This document shows, piece after piece, positions 8,798-17,134 of a stretch of 64,000 nucleotides of DNA. Position 1 is the stretch's first letter. Each line of letters begins with the position of its first letter. A model generated the notes under the pieces. It saw nothing but the letters and a program-made list of their open reading frames with translations. It was not told the DNA's origin and did not search any database. Source of the stretch: Lachnospiraceae bacterium (GTDB lineage Bacteria; Bacillota; Clostridia; Lachnospirales; Lachnospiraceae); NCBI GenBank assembly GCA_030524705.1, contig JAUNGD010000003.1, forward strand, positions 52,127-116,126, in the 5' to 3' direction. The translations under genes and the position numbers were made by a program.

Positions 8798-9649
8798 CTA
8801 TTTATCCTTTACGCTCAAAAGCTGCAGAACTGCCAGCGCTCCCTCCAGATACGGATTTTCCGCTTCGTCAAACGCTCCGGCGTCTGAAAGCTCTGTAAGC
8901 TTCGGATCAATCGGCACTTTGCCAAGAACCGCCACGCCAAGCTCCTGGGAAACCTCGTCTATCTTGCTTTTACCGAAAACCGGAATCTCCTTTCCGCAAT
9001 CCGGGCATTTCAAATAGCTGTAATTCTCAATCATTCCCAGCACCGGAATATTCATGGCAGATGCCATATTGTAAGCCTTCTTGACAATCATCTTAACGAG
9101 ATCCTGGGGTGAGGTCACGATCACGATGCCGTCCACAGGAAGGGACTGGAACACTGTAAGCGGCACATCGCCGGTTCCCGGAGGCATGTCCACAAGAAGA
9201 TAATCCAGTTCCCCCCAGATGACATCCTTCCAGAACTGTTTTACCATATTTGCCAGCACCGGCCCCCGCCAAATCACCGGCGTCTCTGGATCCGGCATCA
9301 AAAGATTGATGGACATGACCTTTATATCATTGTTTGTCAAAACAGGATAGATCCCCTCGTCATCCGCCATTGCCGGGCCTTCCAACCCATACATCCTCGG
9401 AATAGACGGACCTGTGATATCCGCATCCATGATACCCACACGGTATCCCTTCGACGCCAGTAAATTTGCCAGCGATGCCGTCGCCATGGATTTTCCTACG
9501 CCGCCTTTTCCGCTGACAACTCCTATCACATGTTTTACCTCTGAATAAACGTTCAGCTCCTCAAGAAAGCTCTGCGGTTTTCCCGCGCTGGGACATCCCT
9601 CACAGCTCTCCTTGCTGCAGCCTGAACTGCTGCATGATTTTTCTGCCAT
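8798..9649 (-). CDS. Mrp/NBP35-type P-loop ATPase, iron-sulfur carrier
   Basis: The 283-residue protein is a deviant Walker P-loop ATPase (SGKGGVGKS at 46-54) of the Mrp/ApbC/NBP35 family, a scaffold that hands Fe-S clusters to apoproteins. The conserved CPDCG motif is at Cys215 and Cys218. A Cys-rich N-terminus with Cys6, Cys11, Cys16 and Cys19 could bind a further cluster, as in NBP35. DMPPGTGD at about 154-161 is the Walker B-like segment. The ATG is supported by GGAGG. Confidence 0.92.
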   Translation of the reverse strand: MAEKSCSSSGCSKESCEGCPSAGKPQSFLEELNVYSEVKHVIGVVSGKGGVGKSMATASLANLLASKGYRVGIMDADITGPSIPRMYGLEGPAMADDEGIYPVLTNNDIKVMSINLLMPDPETPVIWRGPVLANMVKQFWKDVIWGELDYLLVDMPPGTGDVPLTVFQSLPVDGIVIVTSPQDLVKMIVKKAYNMASAMNIPVLGMIENYSYLKCPDCGKEIPVFGKSKIDEVSQELGVAVLGKVPIDPKLTELSDAGAFDEAENPYLEGALAVLQLLSVKDK

Positions 9650-9756
9650 ATCAGCACCTCCTAATAACTACATACTGTACACATTTCAACTATTCTATAC
9701 CAAATATACATACAGTGCAAGGTGTTTTTCTACAAACAGGACACCATTTACACATA

Positions 9757-11547
9757 TCAGAAATCTGCATTTCCTTCCTCCAGAAGCTTTCGCAGATACC
9801 TTCCCACTACTCTGGAAAAGCTTTCAATATTTCTGATGTACGCAAAGTCCTTACCGAAGATTTTTTTCTCTGCCATCAGATCCTTTTCCCTGCCGGTGAA
9901 CACTCCCAGGACACATACTCCGCTGCTGCGCAGCCGTCGCACTTCAAAAGCCGTGTCCTTTACCGCATAATCTCCATAATATGGCTTTGGATTTCTGCTG
10001 TTCGGCCTGTTGACAATGATGTCATTCGGTTTTCCGTCACTCAGTACAATTAATATCTTCCCTTCTTCTCCCCGCTGGAGAAGAGAATCACCCGCCGCCC
10101 GTATTGCAAGGCCGTCGCGGTTGTTCGAGGAGGTCACAAAATCAAGGATCCGCAGATTATCCTCCCGGGGCGCATCGTATTCCCGGAATCTCTGCAAGAT
10201 CGTATAATCCCAGAAGCTGCAAAAGCTCATGATCCGGTGCGGAACATGATTGTTGCTGAGGGCTTCGCTGATAATATAAGCCTGCAGAGCCACCTGACTC
10301 TGACGGTCGCGCTGTGAACCGCTGGCATCCATCAGAATATCCACAACAAACTCAGAATTATTTCTGCGGTTTGTTTTTACAAACAGCTTGCCAGGGTCTT
10401 CCTTTCGCCCCACCTTCCACAAAAGCCTGGGAACGATCGCTCCCGACCAGGCCATACTGTCCTCCGGCTCGCTCCGGCGGTTCAGGGAACGCTTCAATTC
10501 ATCTGTCAGCTGCTCAATATTCCGCGCAAGCATATTGCGGCTGTTGCGGAACATGACCTTATTTTTTTCGGCATGGCGCCGGGCATTGACAAACTGTGCA
10601 TTCGTCAGAACCGGATTCTGCAGTATCCCGTCTGTCAGATAAAGGCTGCAGTCTACATGGGCGCCGCGGCACAAACGCTGATTCAGCCGTTTCTGCTCCG
10701 TCTCAGATAGGTAAGAACGGCCATAGTTCAGCTCTATATAGGAATACATCTTTGCTGCGGCCTCTTCCGTAATTACAACAATCTTCTGCTTCCCTTTCTG
10801 CTTTTTTTCTTCCTCCGCTTCGTCCTGCTCCTCGTTTAAAACCGTCACCTGACTGTTCACCTTATTCAGATACTGCTCCAGCATATCTTCTGTCATTTCC
10901 TCTTCCAGGAAATCACTCCAGTCAAATTCCTTCAGATCCTCCATGGTCACCTCCAGCACATGCTGAAGCTCCCCGTGTTTTCGCACAAAGCTCTTGTCAA
11001 TCAGCGTATTGTACAGCTCGTCCGCCGTCCGAATGATATCCATGATATCCTCCGTATCTTCTAACGCCACAATTTTTTGAACGGCCTCTTCAATCATTTT
11101 TTCGCAATGCCAGTTTCCCATCAGATAGCCCCGGATCATGGCAATTTTGATCCTGCCCGGCAAAGAACCGCTCATTCGGTGAAAGGACAGGTCCAGCAAA
11201 TCAGAAAATGCTTTTTCCCTGAGCTCCCATACACCGGGACGCTCCTGCGCAATCCTTCGGTACACGGCAGCATCCACACAGAGCTGAGCCAGCTCTGTCA
11301 GGGGCTGCTCCTGGGCGCCGTAATATACCTTTTTCACCATATACATAGCCAGCTCATTCCGGTCAAAATACCGTGCAAAGGCTCCCTGCTTCACAGCATC
11401 GTACATCGAAATATATTTAGAACGGGAGTAGGACTCCATATCCAGCTTCGTATCGAGCTGATAATTTCCGCTGACCGTCCACATCAGATTTCGTATTCTG
11501 TTTTCCGCCTCCAGCTGCAGTTCCTCGTCATCATATATCAGCTCCAC
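9757..11547 (-). CDS. VWA domain protein of the CobT/NorD kind, partner of a MoxR AAA ATPase
   Basis: The 596-residue protein has a helical N-terminal region, an acidic and lysine-rich linker near residues 235-270, and a C-terminal von Willebrand A domain. The metal site DxSxS is DASGS at 407-411, and LSDGKP lies near 503. Such proteins work with MoxR AAA+ ATPases in activating or inserting metals into enzymes; the ATPase gene lies 167 bp upstream in the same direction. The start is GTG at 11547 with AGGGAGG 11 nt before it. The client is unknown; no chelatase or dehydrogenase gene is near. Confidence 0.8.
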   Translation of the reverse strand: MELIYDDEELQLEAENRIRNLMWTVSGNYQLDTKLDMESYSRSKYISMYDAVKQGAFARYFDRNELAMYMVKKVYYGAQEQPLTELAQLCVDAAVYRRIAQERPGVWELREKAFSDLLDLSFHRMSGSLPGRIKIAMIRGYLMGNWHCEKMIEEAVQKIVALEDTEDIMDIIRTADELYNTLIDKSFVRKHGELQHVLEVTMEDLKEFDWSDFLEEEMTEDMLEQYLNKVNSQVTVLNEEQDEAEEEKKQKGKQKIVVITEEAAAKMYSYIELNYGRSYLSETEQKRLNQRLCRGAHVDCSLYLTDGILQNPVLTNAQFVNARRHAEKNKVMFRNSRNMLARNIEQLTDELKRSLNRRSEPEDSMAWSGAIVPRLLWKVGRKEDPGKLFVKTNRRNNSEFVVDILMDASGSQRDRQSQVALQAYIISEALSNNHVPHRIMSFCSFWDYTILQRFREYDAPREDNLRILDFVTSSNNRDGLAIRAAGDSLLQRGEEGKILIVLSDGKPNDIIVNRPNSRNPKPYYGDYAVKDTAFEVRRLRSSGVCVLGVFTGREKDLMAEKKIFGKDFAYIRNIESFSRVVGRYLRKLLEEGNADF

Positions 11548-11575
11548 AGTCCCGCATTCCTCCCTTCTCTTCCGT

Positions 11576-11708
11576 CATCGTATATCCCCCGCAGCGCCGC
11601 ACGTTGTTTTTCCTTGCTTTCTCCATACATCATCCGCAGCGCTGCACCTTGTCTTTCCCTGCCGCCGCCATAGCGGACTTGCTGCGCCGAACCTTGCTTT
11701 CCCGCTCC
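11576..11708. repeat. Degenerate tandem repeat between the MoxR and VWA genes, unit about 40-47 bp
   Basis: Three imperfect copies start at 11576, 11624 and 11669. Each has a core like GCAGCGCYGCACSTTGT followed by a pyrimidine-rich tail. They occupy nearly all of the spacer. Confidence 0.55.
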
Positions 11709-11714
11709 GTTCTT

Positions 11715-12635
11715 TCATGCAAAAATATCCGCAGGCGTCCAGCTCGCCGGAATCCTCGTCATAACGATGTCCTCCACCAGCTCCCTCTCAAACAGGTCAA
11801 AGCTCTTATTCACAATTCCCATCCTGATAGCCAGCCGCGGCGCCAGGCCCGCCCGTACTGTCTTCAACGCCCCGATCAGGCCCCTCAGATCCAGCGGCTT
11901 CGTCGATATCTCATTGTTATTTGCCTTCGTCTGCAAATCCAGGAACAAACCGCTGACCTGTTCCAGACCCTCCTTCTTAAAATCAGGAAACAGGCTGGTC
12001 AGAATATACGCCAGAGTCTCCTCCGTCGGCGCTGGCATTTCGATCACGAGGAAACGGGACACCAAAGCTTCATTCAGCTCCCGTGTACCTGCATATCCAT
12101 AATTCATCGTACCGATAAATCTGGCTGCCTCATGCAGCTCTATCTTGTCATAGCCCGGCACGTCAAGAATGCGGCGGTAATCCAGTGTCGCATGGAGCAC
12201 GGAAACAGCATCGTTTTTCGCCATATTGACCTCGTCAAAAATGCCGAAGCCTCCGCCTACGGCACAGTCATACACCGGGCCGGTACGAAGCTGCACCTCA
12301 TTATTTCGGAACGTATCCGTGCCAATCAGGGCGCTGCTGTCCATATTTACATGGAATGAAATGTTCCAGGACGGACGGCCGAATACATAAGCCAGATTCT
12401 CCGCCAGAATATTTTTTCCGGTAGCCTTAGTCCCGGTCAAAAGGATGTTCTCACCCTGGAGCAAAGCAGCGGCGGCCATTTCAAAGGTCTCCCTTCCATA
12501 ATAAGGCAGTGCCGGAACGTTAATCCGGCGTTTCAGACCTTCTTCTACAGGATACCTTTGACGGAACTGTGCAATAGACTGCAGCAGTCCCGGATCGACC
12601 TTCTGCTCCTCCAAAGATTTTAAAATATGGTCCAT
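11715..12635 (-). CDS. MoxR-family AAA+ ATPase
   Basis: The 306-residue protein is a MoxR/ChlI-type AAA+ ATPase. Walker A is GTKATGKN (68-75), Walker B GIFDEVN (131-137), followed by sensor 1 in FIGTMNYGYAG and the arginine-finger region LNEALVSRFLVIEMP. The Walker A ends in Asn where Ser or Thr is usual, which could alter magnesium binding. With the VWA gene downstream it forms a classic MoxR-VWA pair. What it acts on cannot be inferred from context. Confidence 0.85.
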   Translation of the reverse strand: MDHILKSLEEQKVDPGLLQSIAQFRQRYPVEEGLKRRINVPALPYYGRETFEMAAAALLQGENILLTGTKATGKNILAENLAYVFGRPSWNISFHVNMDSSALIGTDTFRNNEVQLRTGPVYDCAVGGGFGIFDEVNMAKNDAVSVLHATLDYRRILDVPGYDKIELHEAARFIGTMNYGYAGTRELNEALVSRFLVIEMPAPTEETLAYILTSLFPDFKKEGLEQVSGLFLDLQTKANNNEISTKPLDLRGLIGALKTVRAGLAPRLAIRMGIVNKSFDLFERELVEDIVMTRIPASWTPADIFA

Positions 12636-12719
12636 ATCATTATTTTCTCCTTATGATCTTTTTTTCCGGGTGCCATCGAAGCGTATCTGTTGACCGAATG
12701 CTTCTTCTGCAGCCTGAAT

Positions 12720-12947
12720 TTATATCTCCGTAAATGAATACCTCTCTTTTATTCCAGATGCAGTAATATCATAAATAATCGTGCCATCCTGCTGCACGGT
12801 CTTTTCAAAGGTCACATCCTTCCCCTTAAACTTCTGCTTTAAAAATGCGTCAATATCTTCAATTTCCACTTCTTCAATAAAAACATCTCTCATCTGATTG
12901 TTGGCGCATTGATTAAAAATCTCCCATACCGTCTCGTAACATTTCAT
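12720..12947 (-). CDS. Small conserved-looking protein, function unknown
   Basis: A 75-residue soluble, acidic protein starting MKCYETVWEIFN and ending GIKERYSFTEI. I do not recognise a named domain; the pattern suggests a compact alpha/beta fold. I set the start at ATG 12947 because AAGGAG lies 8 nt upstream; the frame extends to GTG 12974 without a ribosome site. It begins about 20 bp after coaBC and is probably co-transcribed with it. Confidence 0.65.
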   Translation of the reverse strand: MKCYETVWEIFNQCANNQMRDVFIEEVEIEDIDAFLKQKFKGKDVTFEKTVQQDGTIIYDITASGIKERYSFTEI

Positions 12948-12966
12948 GTCTTTCTCTCCTTCTTCT

Positions 12967-14178
12967 CTAAACACCTGCCAGCTTTGCTGCCCGGATCTTC
13001 AATAGCTCGCCGGTCAGTTCTACTGCCACCTCTTCCTTGCTCATCAGCTTCAGCTCCTGAATTTCCTTTTCAGTTATCAGCGTCACAACATTGGTATCCG
13101 TGCCGAATCCTGCTCCTGCTACTTTAACATTATTCGCTGCGATCAGATCCAGATGCTTTTTCACCAGCTTTTCTTTCGCATGCTCCACCATCTGTTCGGT
13201 TTCCATTGCAAAGCCGCAAAGCACCTGATGCGCTTCTTTCCGCTCTCCCAGCCACGCCAGGATATCCTGGGTTCTCTCCAATGCAATATTCAATTCTCCG
13301 TCTTTCTTTTTTACCTTCTGTTCAGACACCACCGCCGGCCGGTAATCTGCCACCGCCGCTGCTTTTACGATAATGTCCTGCTGTCCTGACCGCGAACTCA
13401 CCGCCTCAAACATCTCCTGGGCCGATCTGACCGGGACCACTGTCACTCCCACAGGAGGATCCAGATTTGTCCGGCCGCTCACAAGCGTCACCTCGGCCCC
13501 TCTCTGACGGCAGACCTTCGCGATCGCATAGCCCATTTTCCCCGTAGAGTGATTCGAAATAAAGCGCACCGGATCGATCGCTTCCATTGTGGGACCGGCC
13601 GTAACCAACACCCTCAGCCCTTCCATATCCTTTTCCAACGCAATCTCATTCAGGATATGCTCCAGGATCAGACGCTCCTCTGGGAATTTCCCCTTTCCCG
13701 TATCTCCGCAGGCCAGGTACCCCGTTGCCGGCTCAATTACCTTCCAGCCATATTTCTGCAACAGCCTCTGATTATCCTGCGTCACCGGATTTTCATACAT
13801 CCGGGTATTCATCGCTGGAGCGATCAGCTTCGGGCACTGACAGGCCAGCAGTGTCGTTGTCAGCATGTCGTCAGCCAGGCCGTGGGCCAGCTTCGCCATG
13901 ACATTTGCCGTAGCCGGAGCCACCACCGCAATATCCGCTTTCCTGGCAAGCTCTACGTGCTCTACCTGGAACTGAAAATTCCGGTCAAAGGTATCCACCA
14001 GACATTTGTTTCCGGTTAACGACTCAAACGTAATCGGATTGATAAACTGCGTCGCATTTTTTGTCATGATCACATGCACATCTGCATGCTGCTTTTTTAT
14101 CAGGCTCGCCAGATTGGCCGCTTTATAGGCGGCGATACTTCCGGTCACACCGAGAATCACTGTTTTTCCCTTCAGCAT
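12967..14178 (-). CDS. coaBC: Bifunctional phosphopantothenoylcysteine decarboxylase/synthase
   Basis: CoaBC carries out two steps of coenzyme A synthesis: CTP-dependent ligation of cysteine to 4'-phosphopantothenate, and decarboxylation. The N-terminal flavoprotein domain shows GVTGSIAAYKAA, PAMNTRMYENP and the catalytic-Cys stretch GYLACGDTGKG. The C-terminal synthase domain begins VTAGPTMEAIDPVRFI with NHSTGKMG. I chose ATG 14178 (403 residues; GGAGG 11 nt upstream), not GTG 14196, which overlaps the ribosome site. PanT and CoaX, 1.4 kb away, supply the earlier steps. Confidence 0.95.
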   Translation of the reverse strand: MLKGKTVILGVTGSIAAYKAANLASLIKKQHADVHVIMTKNATQFINPITFESLTGNKCLVDTFDRNFQFQVEHVELARKADIAVVAPATANVMAKLAHGLADDMLTTTLLACQCPKLIAPAMNTRMYENPVTQDNQRLLQKYGWKVIEPATGYLACGDTGKGKFPEERLILEHILNEIALEKDMEGLRVLVTAGPTMEAIDPVRFISNHSTGKMGYAIAKVCRQRGAEVTLVSGRTNLDPPVGVTVVPVRSAQEMFEAVSSRSGQQDIIVKAAAVADYRPAVVSEQKVKKKDGELNIALERTQDILAWLGERKEAHQVLCGFAMETEQMVEHAKEKLVKKHLDLIAANNVKVAGAGFGTDTNVVTLITEKEIQELKLMSKEEVAVELTGELLKIRAAKLAGV

Positions 14179-14294
14179 TTTCTCTTTGTCCTCCACTTAC
14201 GATCCATTTTCTGTTCATTCGGATTTCCATGCTGCAATCCGGCTCTTGTATGTTATATTGTCAGTTTTTTCATCACACTGCCGGCTTCTTCACG

Positions 14295-15173
14295 TTACAC
14301 TGCCTTCCACAGCAGCCTGCACTCCTCAAAAACAGCCTCCAACCGTCCTGTATCCTTCATCCAGGAAAGATAGGAACGCACCGTGCTTCCCACCAGTGCA
14401 TACTGTTCAAAATTCATGACCAGACCGTAGTCCTGAAACAGTCTCTGCAGAATCTCCTCAAATCCCCGGGGCGATGCGCAGAGAGAAGCAATCTTTTCCG
14501 CAATCTTCACTACCTTGTCAATATTGATTTGTGCAAGAGAAGCGATATCCTCCGAGGCTGCCGCATGAGCCGGGACAAACATCGACGCTTTCATTTCCTT
14601 CACTTGCTCCAATGTCTGCAGATATGCCGCCACATCGTAAATAAAACCGATCTGATACTTTTCCAGCGTCTCCCCACTGGAAAGGCAGTCTGCCAGATAT
14701 ACAACATCATCACTGGTCCGAAATCCCACCATATCAAAAAAATGCCCCGGAAGAGAAATCATCTGAAGCCCCTCCGGAAGCTTGTCCCCGGTAAGCGCTT
14801 CTGCGTTGCTTTCCTGGGCAAGCAAAAATTTATGTCTCAGATCCTTCGGCGGAAACCCACCGTATAAAAATGCAGGCTCCAGGATTGTGTGATTTGTAAA
14901 ATCGCATTCTATTCCCGGTGCGTAAATATGACAGCCAGTCTGCCCCTGAAGGTATTTATTTCCTCCGATATGATCCGCGTTGGAATGGGTATTGTAAATC
15001 GCAGTCAGATGCCACCCATTCTTGTCAAGAATCTGCCGTACTTTTCTTCCCGCCTCCTTATCACTTCCACTGTCGATCAGACACACATCTGTTTTATTCA
15101 GCCGGAACAATCCGATTTTAGCCGGACTCTGTATATAAAAGCTGTTAGCGCCAACCTGCTGCAATTCATACAT
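14295..15173 (-). CDS. Metallo-beta-lactamase-fold hydrolase
   Basis: A 292-residue MBL-fold protein. The metal motif is HSNADH in THSNADHIGG: the usual HxHxDH has Asn for the second His. Later ligands appear as LPGHFFDMVGF, LADCLSSGE and VPAHAA. A helical C-terminal region of about 80 residues follows, perhaps a winged helix. Glyoxalase II-like or other thioester/phosphoester hydrolysis is possible but the substrate is not readable. Start chosen at ATG 15173 with GGAG 8 nt upstream instead of GTG 15182. Confidence 0.8.
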   Translation of the reverse strand: MYELQQVGANSFYIQSPAKIGLFRLNKTDVCLIDSGSDKEAGRKVRQILDKNGWHLTAIYNTHSNADHIGGNKYLQGQTGCHIYAPGIECDFTNHTILEPAFLYGGFPPKDLRHKFLLAQESNAEALTGDKLPEGLQMISLPGHFFDMVGFRTSDDVVYLADCLSSGETLEKYQIGFIYDVAAYLQTLEQVKEMKASMFVPAHAAASEDIASLAQINIDKVVKIAEKIASLCASPRGFEEILQRLFQDYGLVMNFEQYALVGSTVRSYLSWMKDTGRLEAVFEECRLLWKAV

Positions 15174-15331
15174 ATGGTTCACTCCATTCTCTTAAGTATT
15201 TTTTGTTTTTCACCATTTCCCATTATAACGATTTTTTCTATAAAAAACAATCCCTGCAAAAAAAGGAAAAATGACAGCGCAGATGATATTGTTTTTCTTT
15301 GCATACATCCCTTTTTCCACTTTTCCGGATA

Positions 15332-15360
15332 TTGTGCAAATGCCAAAGACATGGTATACT
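15332..15360 (+). promoter_or_regulatory. Promoter of panT-coaX
   Basis: TTGTGC (15332-15337), a 17-nt spacer and TATACT (15355-15360) with an extended TGG just before it. The predicted start near 15367 leaves a 5' leader of about 225 nt. Confidence 0.75.
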
Positions 15361-15366
15361 GCGGTT

Positions 15367-15592
15367 GTAATTGTATTGTATCCCCACAGGAAATGCTTTG
15401 TCTGCCGCAGTACAGAGTGCAAGGGAGGATACGGGAAGATTTCCGGCGCATCACAGATGCTTCCGCAGAAGGCACCATACCAGAATGGACGGTAACCTGA
15501 CAGATCCTCTTTCCGGCTCCTGCAATCAGCTATGTGCGGCAAAATACAGCCATTTCTGAACAAGGGAATAATAACAAGGAGGAAAAGTGAAT
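15367..15592 (+). promoter_or_regulatory. Long structured 5' leader of panT-coaX
   Basis: The leader holds several possible helices: GTATCC/GGATAC (15378-15383 with 15427-15432) closing an arm with CTTTGT/ACAGAG inside it, and a GCATC-ACA-GATGC hairpin. I find no known riboswitch signature and no T-box motif. AAGGAGG at 15576-15582 ends it. No convincing ORF lies inside. Confidence 0.4.
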
Positions 15593-16222
15593 ATGAACAC
15601 AAAAATCAACACATCGCAACTCGTCATTCTCGGTCTGATGACCGCAATTCTGCTGCTCATGGCATACACCCCCCTGGGGTATCTGAACATCGGCCCGCTT
15701 GCTATTACGTTCAATGTGATCCCGGTGGCAGTGGCAGCGATTACCCTGGGACCTGTAGGCGGAGCTATCACCGGAGCTGTCTTCGGACTGACCAGCTTTC
15801 TTCAGTGCATCGGCGTCGGCGGAGTCAGCCAGATGGGCGCAGTCCTGTTCGGCATCAACCCGGTTCTCGCCTTTATTCAGCGCTTTGTTCCACGGCTTCT
15901 TGACGGTCTTCTTCTGGGATATATTTTCCGGGGAATGAAAAAGATTTCCAATACATCCATCGCCTGCCTCGTGACGGGCTTCTGTTCTGCCTTTTTGAAC
16001 ACAGCGTTTTTTATGAGCGCGCTGGTTCTCCTTTTCGGCAATACCGAATACATGCAGGGACTTATGGGCGGAAAAAATGTGATCGCTTTTATCTGCGGAT
16101 TCGTCGGCATCAATGCCGTATGCGAAATGATCTCATCCACGATCATTACCGGCGCTGTCGGCATGGCTTTGTATAAGGCGCGCCTGATTCCCGCAGCAAA
16201 ACGTTCCAATGCTGCGGCATAA
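15593..16222 (+). CDS. panT: ECF transporter S component, probably for pantothenate
   Basis: The 209-residue membrane protein has about six helices and the look of an ECF S component: a hydrophobic N-terminus, the substrate-loop TPLGYLNIGPLAITFNVIPV and GPVGGAITGAVFGLTSFLQ. It would pair with a shared EcfT/EcfA energising module encoded elsewhere. Immediate linkage to coaX, and coaBC nearby, makes pantothenate the likely substrate; that is inference from context. ATG 15593 is preferred over GTG 15587 because AAGGAGG ends 10 nt before it. Confidence 0.8.
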   Translation: MNTKINTSQLVILGLMTAILLLMAYTPLGYLNIGPLAITFNVIPVAVAAITLGPVGGAITGAVFGLTSFLQCIGVGGVSQMGAVLFGINPVLAFIQRFVPRLLDGLLLGYIFRGMKKISNTSIACLVTGFCSAFLNTAFFMSALVLLFGNTEYMQGLMGGKNVIAFICGFVGINAVCEMISSTIITGAVGMALYKARLIPAAKRSNAAA

Positions 16223-16250
16223 AGCAGAATAAATTCTGGAGGAGATAAAC

Positions 16251-17021
16251 ATGGTTTTAGCTGTTGATATCGGAAATTCCAACATCGTCCTTGGATGTTT
16301 TGAGGATGAAAAAATTCTTTTTATAGAAAGACTTTCCACCAATCAGAACTGTACTGCCCTGGAATATACTATAATGATTAAAAACATCATTGAGCTCAAT
16401 CATTTAAGCAATCACTCGTTCCACGGGGGAATTATTTCATCTGTAGTTCCATCCGTTACGGACACGGTAAAGCAGGCTATGATCCGTCTGACCGGGAAAC
16501 CTGTCATGGTCGTCGGTCCCGGTGTCAGGAACGGCCTGAAGATCAAGCTGGACAATCCAGCACAGCTCGGCAGCGACCGTGTAGCAGATGCAGTAGCAGC
16601 GATCCATGATTATCCCTGCCCTCTGATCATTGTCGACATGGGTACTGCCACCACGATCTCGGCAGTTGACCGCGACAAAAACTTCCTCGGCGGTATGATC
16701 ATACCGGGACTTCGTGTGTCACTGGATTCCCTCACGATGCGTACCTCCCAGCTCCCGAAGATCAGCCTGGAGCCGCCTAAAAAGGTCATCGGTTCAAACA
16801 CCATCGACTGTATGAAAAGCGGTATTATCTACAGCACGGCAGCAAGTATTGACGGCGTCATCGAACGTATTGAGGAAGAACTTGGGGAAAAATGTACGGT
16901 TATTTCCACAGGAGGGCTTTCCCGGGCCATTATTCCGTTCTGTAAGCGGGATATTATCATCGACGACCAGCTGCTTCTTAAAGGGCTGATGATCATTTAC
17001 AACAAAAACAAATCAAAATAA
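16251..17021 (+). CDS. coaX: Type III pantothenate kinase
   Basis: CoaX phosphorylates pantothenate, the first step of coenzyme A synthesis; the type III form is not inhibited by CoA. The 256-residue protein shows the ASKHA phosphate loops AVDIGNSNIVLG at the N-terminus and VDMGTATTISAV, plus LGSDRVADAVAA and GGMIIPGLRVS. GGAGGAG precedes the ATG. It lies 28 bp after panT and ends in front of a strong terminator. Confidence 0.96.
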   Translation: MVLAVDIGNSNIVLGCFEDEKILFIERLSTNQNCTALEYTIMIKNIIELNHLSNHSFHGGIISSVVPSVTDTVKQAMIRLTGKPVMVVGPGVRNGLKIKLDNPAQLGSDRVADAVAAIHDYPCPLIIVDMGTATTISAVDRDKNFLGGMIIPGLRVSLDSLTMRTSQLPKISLEPPKKVIGSNTIDCMKSGIIYSTAASIDGVIERIEEELGEKCTVISTGGLSRAIIPFCKRDIIIDDQLLLKGLMIIYNKNKSK

Positions 17022-17050
17022 ATACAATACAATTTATACCAAAATAAAAA

Positions 17051-17101
17051 TATCTTCAGGCGGAGGCCTCTGCTGCATAGTCCGCCTGAAGATATTTTTT
17101 T
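17051..17101. terminator. Bidirectional terminator between coaX and the aminopeptidase gene
   Basis: A 14-bp perfect stem (17051-17064 with 17081-17094) with a T-run to the right and an A-rich flank on the left, between convergent genes. Confidence 0.92.
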
Positions 17102-17134
17102 CATCCCTTCTCCGTTCAGCTCTGCTTTATAAAA

